From: a virus | DNA: 64,000 nucleotides | Direction: 5' to 3' (one strand) | IMG/VR virus record: IMGVR_UViG_3300044712_000688 | Span: 62,001-126,000 of that record | In this document: positions 56,844-64,000 of the stretch, piece by piece | Layout: every line of letters starts with the position of its first letter | Position numbering within the stretch: position 1 is the first letter of the stretch | Program-made: the position numbers and the translations under genes | Notes under the pieces: generated by a model | What the model saw: only the letters and a program-made list of their open reading frames with translations | Told to the model about the DNA's origin: nothing | Databases searched by the model: none

Positions 56844-57037
56844 GACCTATAATAGAAATCTACTCGGTGAACCAATTAGGTTTGTTTCATCTATTTTACC
56901 CTAATAGGGTCTTCCTTATTTGGCTGGGCGTTAGGTCGTCCCCCTGAATGAGTCTGCTGGCAATCTGCCATTTTTATGTTTGAGTTTGCATTTGCCGTCT
57001 TTGGCTGTATGCTGATGTTAGTATTTTCGGAGAGTTT
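56844..57037. other. Divergent intergenic region
   Basis: Region between divergent operons. Minus-strand side: TATTAT five bases before the ATG at 56843. Plus-strand side: the promoter at 56985-57013 (see its own entry). The AT-rich middle has no gene I can support. Confidence 0.5.
56985..57013 (+). promoter_or_regulatory. Promoter of the primase operon (TTTGCA-17-TATGCT)
   Basis: TTTGCA (56985-56990) and TATGCT (57008-57013), 17-base spacer, the recurring -10 hexamer of this phage. Expected start about 57020, 18 bases before the leader peptide ATG. Confidence 0.6.
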
Positions 57038-57073
57038 ATGTATTTCTTTAGTGACGGCAAGGCGGTGGCGTAA
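57038..57073 (+). CDS. 11-residue leader peptide coupled to primase
   Basis: ATG at 57038, preceded by CGGAGAG, encodes MYFFSDGKAVA and stops at TAA 57071-57073, which shares a base with the primase ATG at 57073 (TAATG). The primase itself has no other ribosome site close by, so its translation may depend on the peptide. Supported by spacing only. Confidence 0.45.
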   Translation: MYFFSDGKAVA

Positions 57074-59712
57074 TGAGCGCATGGGAGACAGCGGGTAATG
57101 GCAAACTTGCCCGAGGAGCCGCTTGGTTTGCCAATAAGGGTTGGGTTCTACTGCCCGTACACGGAATCACTAATGATGGTCGATGCACTTGCGGTCGGTC
57201 TCATGGTGGCGAGACCAAAGACATCGGAAAGCACCCTGCACTAAACAGCTGGAATACCGAAGCCTCTAATGATCCCGCCGTAGTAGCCAAGTGGTATGAA
57301 GAGAATCCTGATTACAATATCGGCGTTTTCTGTAAGCCATCTGGATTCTTTGCCATTGATATTGACCCACGTTCTGGTGGCGATGACTCTTTTGAAATTC
57401 TTGAAGCACGTGCTGAAGGTGCACTACCTCCAACTGTTGAAGCGCAGACCGGAAACTACACGGTACGTGGAAAAGTTGTACGCGGTCGTCACCTAATCTA
57501 TAAGTGCGACCCTAACGAAAAATTCCTAGGCAACCTAGAAAAGGCTGGCCTTAAGGGAATTGATATCAAGCACAACGGCTACATTCTTATTGCTCCGTCG
57601 CGTCACTTCTCTGGCACTACTTATGACTGGAAGCCTGGTCACGCACCTTGGGAGATGGAGATTGCTGAAGCACCAGAAGAGCTTCTCGCTGTTTTGCGTG
57701 CACGCACTCCACGTCAAGGATCAGGTACCGCATATAAAGACGGCTCTTGGGATTGGCTAGAAGAACTCGAGTTCAGCGGTGAAAAAGTTGATATCGAAAA
57801 GATTCTTAGTGAGGGTATTGACGAGGGTCACCGAGCAGTCGAGGTTTATCGACTTGCGTGTGCACTAGCAAACAAATTTGGTACTAGCCCCGAATCTCGT
57901 CTCGCAATCGAGTCAATGATGATTCGCTTCAACCATGAAATGATTCGTCCTCCTATGGAGTTGGAGGGTGCCAACTCTCTACTAATGCACACTCACCGCG
58001 CGATTGACTTTGTCGCTAATAGCCCGAAGCTTGACCGCAAGTGGGAGGGGCTCACGGAGTGGGCTCGTAATGGCGGTAATGAGTGGGCAAAAAAATCTCA
58101 GGAAGAGACTTCTCAGGCATTGGTTCAGTCTGGATCAGACAACTTTACTGCTCCAGTTGTAACTATGCCACCTAAGTTTGTTGGTGACATTGTTACTGAC
58201 CTAATTGAAAGTGGTGTTTCTGTAGCAGATGCTACAAACAAGGGAAATGCTCCACTACCTAAAGACGTTGACGCGATTAGCGCCGAAGATGGTGGGCGTC
58301 CAGGCTATCGAACTCTTACAGATGTAGGTAACAGCCGTAGGCTTATTGACACCTACGGATCCGCGATTCGCTATACCCCTGGACTAGGTTGGTTCTATTG
58401 GGAGGGCCAATATTGGTGCCCTGACTCGGAAGAGCTGCACCTAAAGGAACTTGCTAAGCGTATCTCTACTGTTATTGCCAGTGAGGTAATTAATTACGAC
58501 GAAGATGACCCTAAGCGTTCGGAACTAGTGAACCACGCTAAGCAGGCAAAATCAGCTGCAAAGATTGCAACTATGACTGCACTAGCAGACTCCGATGAAC
58601 GTGTTGCGGTTGCTGTAGAGCAGTGGGACAATGCGCCTCACCTGCTGGGTGTTGTGAATGGTGTTGTGGATCTTCGTACTGGAGAACTACTCCGTGGACG
58701 CCCAGACCTACACATTACAAAGCGTGCTCCCGTTTCTTACAACCCGGGCTTGCGCAACGTCCGTTGGGAGCAGTTCATTGACTACGCGACTGGCGGAGAC
58801 AAAGAGCTTCAGGAATGGATTCAGAAAGCTGCTGGATATACGCTGACTGGTCTTAGCAACCAAGACGTTTTGTTCTTGGTCTACGGTCCTCCGGGCTCTG
58901 GTAAGAACACGTTCGTAGAAACAATTGTCAACGCGTTAGGTGCCGAGCAATACGCCGGAAAGTTGCCATCTGAAATCATGGCATCTGGTCAGGCGCAAAA
59001 CTCTTCTAACCAGTACTACATGGCAGAGCTTCGTGGTAAGCGCATGATCTGGATTGACGAGTTGCCTGAGTCTGAGCGTCTAAACGAAAACCAGATTAAG
59101 CAGCTCACTGGTTCGTCAACGATTCAGGGTCGTTCGCCTGGTGAAAAGCCATTCACATTCAAGGCCCAAGGCAAGATGTGGATTACGACTAACCACCGTC
59201 CAATCATTACTGACGATGCTATGTGGCGTCGTCTGCGTCCAATTCCATGGTCAAACATCCCAGAGACCTCCGACCCAGATCTAAAGGCATATCTTTCTGA
59301 TCCAGAGGGCGGTCTTCCTGCTGTCCTATCGTGGGCAGTAGACGGTGCAATTAAGTATTTGAACTCGTCTGCTCGTGATCCGCTGGGAATGTGTGCAGCT
59401 GTTCGTGATGCCTCTGATATCTACCGCAAGAACGAAGACCGCATTGGTATCTTCCTTGATGAAGAAACTAAAGAATCAATTGGCGCGTCTAGTCAGATTA
59501 AGAGTCTCTATGCTGTATACCGCGTTTGGAGCGACGAGCGTGGAGAGCGTCCTATGTCTCAGATTGCGTTCCAGCGTAAGCTATCTGATCGAGGACTAAC
59601 AGTTAACGGTCAGGGTGTTAAGGCAACCCTAGAGAATCGCGCACTGAACCCTCGTGTTGTGCCTAGCAGTGAAGTTGACTGGGGTATGGCTACGAGGCTG
59701 GCTCGAATCTAA
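57073..59712 (+). CDS. Bifunctional primase-polymerase / D5-type helicase
   Basis: An 879-residue replication protein. N-terminal prim-pol domain (residues about 12-200): RGAAWFANKGWVLLPVHG, a Cys/His group CTCGRSHGG (38-46), the catalytic Asp96-x-Asp98 (FFAIDIDPRSGG) and GRHLIYKC. The middle includes the D5_N region (WYWEG-like GWFYWEGQYWCPD, KQAKSAAKIATM). C-terminal helicase SF3: Walker A GPPGSGKN at 605-612, Walker B RMIWIDELPES and sensor KMWITTNHRPI with arginine finger-like DAMWRRLRPIPW. It primes and unwinds for the family A polymerase. Ends 14 bases before a convergent gene. Confidence 0.92.
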   Translation: MSAWETAGNGKLARGAAWFANKGWVLLPVHGITNDGRCTCGRSHGGETKDIGKHPALNSWNTEASNDPAVVAKWYEENPDYNIGVFCKPSGFFAIDIDPRSGGDDSFEILEARAEGALPPTVEAQTGNYTVRGKVVRGRHLIYKCDPNEKFLGNLEKAGLKGIDIKHNGYILIAPSRHFSGTTYDWKPGHAPWEMEIAEAPEELLAVLRARTPRQGSGTAYKDGSWDWLEELEFSGEKVDIEKILSEGIDEGHRAVEVYRLACALANKFGTSPESRLAIESMMIRFNHEMIRPPMELEGANSLLMHTHRAIDFVANSPKLDRKWEGLTEWARNGGNEWAKKSQEETSQALVQSGSDNFTAPVVTMPPKFVGDIVTDLIESGVSVADATNKGNAPLPKDVDAISAEDGGRPGYRTLTDVGNSRRLIDTYGSAIRYTPGLGWFYWEGQYWCPDSEELHLKELAKRISTVIASEVINYDEDDPKRSELVNHAKQAKSAAKIATMTALADSDERVAVAVEQWDNAPHLLGVVNGVVDLRTGELLRGRPDLHITKRAPVSYNPGLRNVRWEQFIDYATGGDKELQEWIQKAAGYTLTGLSNQDVLFLVYGPPGSGKNTFVETIVNALGAEQYAGKLPSEIMASGQAQNSSNQYYMAELRGKRMIWIDELPESERLNENQIKQLTGSSTIQGRSPGEKPFTFKAQGKMWITTNHRPIITDDAMWRRLRPIPWSNIPETSDPDLKAYLSDPEGGLPAVLSWAVDGAIKYLNSSARDPLGMCAAVRDASDIYRKNEDRIGIFLDEETKESIGASSQIKSLYAVYRVWSDERGERPMSQIAFQRKLSDRGLTVNGQGVKATLENRALNPRVVPSSEVDWGMATRLARI

Positions 59713-59725
59713 AACAAAGTAAAGA

Positions 59726-60007
59726 CTAAGAAATTTTAGATAAATACTGATCGTATTTCATCTTTAAGTGTGACTTTACCGTTTTAGCTTCTAAAAAGTA
59801 TTGATTAGATAGCTCTGTTTCAGAATATTCTTCTGGAGTTTTTGTGCTGTCAGCAAGTAATCCAGCTTTTAGTTTGTATTCAAAATCTCCAATAGATGCT
59901 TCAAAAAAGAACTCCCAGCGTTTAACTAGGCCGTCCTCATTCAAAATAGGAGTGAGGTTGGTAATAGTTTTTGTTGCTAGATCCCATGGGGTTGGCGATT
60001 CTGTCAT
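59726..60007 (-). CDS. Small protein of the host-recognition cluster
   Basis: A 93-residue protein: MTESPTPWDLATKTITNLTPILNEDGLVKRWEFFFEASIGDFEYKLKAGLLADSTKTPEEYSETELSNQ.... An N-terminal PTPWD-type start and a beta-strand pattern. It follows the assembly-protein gene (TAATG overlap). It may be a fibre-assembly or tail-fibre-bound protein; no family is recognised. Confidence 0.5.
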   Translation of the reverse strand: MTESPTPWDLATKTITNLTPILNEDGLVKRWEFFFEASIGDFEYKLKAGLLADSTKTPEEYSETELSNQYFLEAKTVKSHLKMKYDQYLSKIS

Positions 60008-60336
60008 TATCTGAGTCCCCTAATTAGAACTTCAATTTCGATGTCAGTTAAGCCGACTACATCTTTTAGTTTTTGCTTTGCTGTAGTTGGTGCATTTATG
60101 CGCTCAATCTCTTCAGGCGTTAAATCGCGCAAAGACCACACCTGAGTCCAAGTACCGTCAATTTCTTCAGGAGCAAGCTCAATCAGTGCTTTGTTTTCTG
60201 GGACGCTTGGCGGGTTGGTAGGTGTAACTTCAATCCAACCGTTTGGTAGCGGATCACCATAGTTCCAGCCAGGATTAGCTGCTTGGATATCGCCAATGTG
60301 TCTAGGATATTCATTTTCGGGATTTATAAAAAGCAT
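60007..60336 (-). CDS. Probable tail fibre assembly chaperone
   Basis: A 109-residue protein: MLFINPENEYPRHIGDIQAANPGWNYGDPLPNGWIEVTPTNPPSVPENKALIELAPEEIDGTWTQVWSLRDLTPEEIERINAP. The pattern (W-x-G-x-x-LP-x-GW-x-x-V...PPxV, Y/WSVRDLTxEE) is common in small proteins encoded next to tail fibres and thought to assist assembly. Stop TAA overlaps the next start. Function by analogy. Confidence 0.6.
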   Translation of the reverse strand: MLFINPENEYPRHIGDIQAANPGWNYGDPLPNGWIEVTPTNPPSVPENKALIELAPEEIDGTWTQVWSLRDLTPEEIERINAPTTAKQKLKDVVGLTDIEIEVLIRGLR

Positions 60337-60340
60337 ATAA

Positions 60341-61588
60341 TTATCCTACCTCGGTGCCGATATATGTAATAGTTGGTGTTGCTGTTACTGAAGATACCGA
60401 GTATCCAGCTGATGAATCCGCATATCCCGCTCCAGTATAGCTAAATCCACTAGCAGTAAAACTCATTGAAATAGATGTTGATTGCAACTGAGAAGTGGAG
60501 TCATATGTAAAATCTGGATAGGTTCCTACCCCACTGCCGTCGCCTTTTAGTTTTGCTACAAATGAGACACCCATTAGGCCTACCGTAGCGTCTGTCCTAT
60601 TTACATTTATTCTTAGTACGCCAGTAAGATTATTAATTCTTCTTATAAACTGCAGTGATCCATCCGAAGCATTAAATTTAGCAAATCCACCACCGTATTT
60701 AGTTGGATATTCGTTGTTGTTGTAGTCCCAGTAAAAACTTAGATAAGGTGTGCCGCTAGAGTCTAGCCCTACTGTTCCAAAGTCATTATATGTATAAACC
60801 CCTGGTATCTCTAAGTCTTTAGTCCAAAGTACTGAACCGGAAGAATTAAACTTAATTAAATAGTTTTTTCTTGGACTACCAGACCAGCCAGAAACATACA
60901 CGTTACCGTTACTGTCAACGGCACATCCAGATGCAAAAGTTCCGTTACCATCATTAGGGGTAAATGTTCTTTGCCATAAAACTGATCCATTGCTGGCATT
61001 AAAAGCGGTAACTAACCCTACAAATACAGATCCATTGTTAAAGCTTCCAGCAGCAACTACAATATTTGGTGTTTCATGGTAACCTACAGCATTAAAAAGT
61101 GTTGCAGAATTTGTATTGTAGGTTGACCAGATCAAAGCTCCATCAGTATTTATAGCCATAACACTGGCAAATGACTGACCTCCACGGCCTCCGGCTATGT
61201 AGCTGGTCCCTGTACCAGTTGTTATCATATCTTGAGCATCTGCTGCCAGCCCGAGAGCATAATTTTTTTGCCATTGGATTATTCCGTTTGAATTAAACTT
61301 AGCAACTAACCAGTTTGATGCTCCAGATACATAAACATTTTCTGAATTATCTACACCAATAGCTTCTAGGTTTCCAGCCCCTAAAGCTCTGCCCCAAACA
61401 AACTGCCCGTTTTTATCAAACTTAAAAGTGTTTGGATAGGTTTGTACATAGAAGTTACCTAAAGCACCTCTAGTATTTGATCCATAACCAGAGCCAACAT
61501 TTCGCAGGACCCAGTAAATACCTTTTGGCGGAGCTAGTCTTCCCCAAGAAATATTACTGCTATTGCCTATTGATCTTAGTATTGGCAT
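60341..61588 (-). CDS. Beta-propeller tail-associated protein (receptor-binding candidate)
   Basis: A 415-residue protein built of repeated blades (about 40 residues each) with the core pattern [AVG]xDxxGNVYVSG...xxxKFNxxGxxxWxK: for example EAIGVDNSENVYVSGASNWLVAKFNSNGIIQWQKNY and CAVDSNGNVYVSGWSGSPRKNYLIKFNSSGSVLWTKDL. Six or seven blades suggest a closed propeller of the SBBP/YVTN type. The N-terminus MPILRSIGNSSNISWGRLAPPKGIYWV may dock to the fibre. Such domains bind sugars or proteins. The C-terminal 40 residues are Ser/Thr-rich beta. It lies just downstream of the collagen fibre. Confidence 0.65.
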   Translation of the reverse strand: MPILRSIGNSSNISWGRLAPPKGIYWVLRNVGSGYGSNTRGALGNFYVQTYPNTFKFDKNGQFVWGRALGAGNLEAIGVDNSENVYVSGASNWLVAKFNSNGIIQWQKNYALGLAADAQDMITTGTGTSYIAGGRGGQSFASVMAINTDGALIWSTYNTNSATLFNAVGYHETPNIVVAAGSFNNGSVFVGLVTAFNASNGSVLWQRTFTPNDGNGTFASGCAVDSNGNVYVSGWSGSPRKNYLIKFNSSGSVLWTKDLEIPGVYTYNDFGTVGLDSSGTPYLSFYWDYNNNEYPTKYGGGFAKFNASDGSLQFIRRINNLTGVLRINVNRTDATVGLMGVSFVAKLKGDGSGVGTYPDFTYDSTSQLQSTSISMSFTASGFSYTGAGYADSSAGYSVSSVTATPTITYIGTEVG

Positions 61589-61596
61589 AAAGTACC

Positions 61597-64000
<2,404 letters not shown>

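Noticed and set aside
56891-57082. Minus-strand open frame between the divergent operons
   Set aside because: It covers the promoter and leader of the primase operon, and lacks a ribosome site and any familiar motif.

Overview
The window is a 64 kb stretch of a tailed siphovirus-type bacteriophage genome whose host is almost certainly an actinobacterium. The main reasons are a WhiB-family gene (known only from Actinobacteria and their phages), an actinophage-style capsid maturation protease carrying the conserved tail RGEGAAKIRWG-like domain, and genes typical of actinophages (NCGCGSRLRSW protein, DUF1360 protein, ReqiPepy6 gp37-like tail protein). Base composition is moderate, near half G+C, which would fit aquatic or other moderate-GC Actinobacteria better than high-GC soil Streptomyces; this last point is inference. 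No integrase, excisionase, partition gene, tRNA or rRNA is visible.

Layout. 1-1383: three tiny stand-alone gene cassettes, each with its own promoter, 5'-terminal RNA hairpin, CGAAAGGGAAA ribosome site and intrinsic terminator. 1384-2272: gene-free region with repeats and a possible promoter-to-terminator noncoding transcript. 2273-3485: lysis-like module (exported NlpC/P60 hydrolase, then three small membrane proteins). 3451-5584: small regulators, a DUF2218 protein and a complete heme oxygenase. 5587-7936: carbamoyltransferase and SGNH hydrolase. 7936-33511: terminase, portal, Dps ferritin, a giant virion polyprotein, capsid protease, scaffold-capsid, tail tube, connectors and tail chaperones. 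33528-42523: tape measure, distal tail, hub and fibre. 42529-49481: replication and recombination block (Pol I, RuvC-like nuclease, SNF2 helicase, Cas4-like nuclease, Sak4-like ATPase, SSB). 49540-52623: glycosyltransferase-like protein, DNA repair glycosylase, small genes and WhiB. 52598-56843 (minus strand): two TPR glycosyltransferases, a DUF2061 protein, phosphoesterase, HTH and membrane proteins. 57038-59712: leader peptide and primase-helicase. 59726-64000 (minus strand): host-recognition cluster with a beta-propeller protein and a collagen-like fibre that runs off the end.

The most interesting system is at 12969-20692. A 1,807-residue protein ends in a textbook -1 slippery heptamer (CCCAAAA at 18380-18386) followed four bases later by a perfect 7-bp hairpin. 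The -1 frame stays open for 2.3 kb, has no ATG, GTG or TTG for its first 80 codons, and encodes two tandem ArdC-type antirestriction metallopeptidase units. A linker motif G-[LF]-D-Q-x-x-G occurs eight times before and twice after the shift, showing that both parts belong to one chain of about 2,574 residues. This looks like a virion-delivered polyvalent protein in which ribosomal frameshifting sets the dose of an injected counter-defence module.

Secondary highlights are the iron module (heme oxygenase, DUF2218, Dps with all ferroxidase ligands), the carbamoyltransferase/SGNH/glycosyltransferase set that could modify DNA or virion surface sugars, a WhiB fused to a zinc ribbon, and leaderless promoters placed exactly at start codons.
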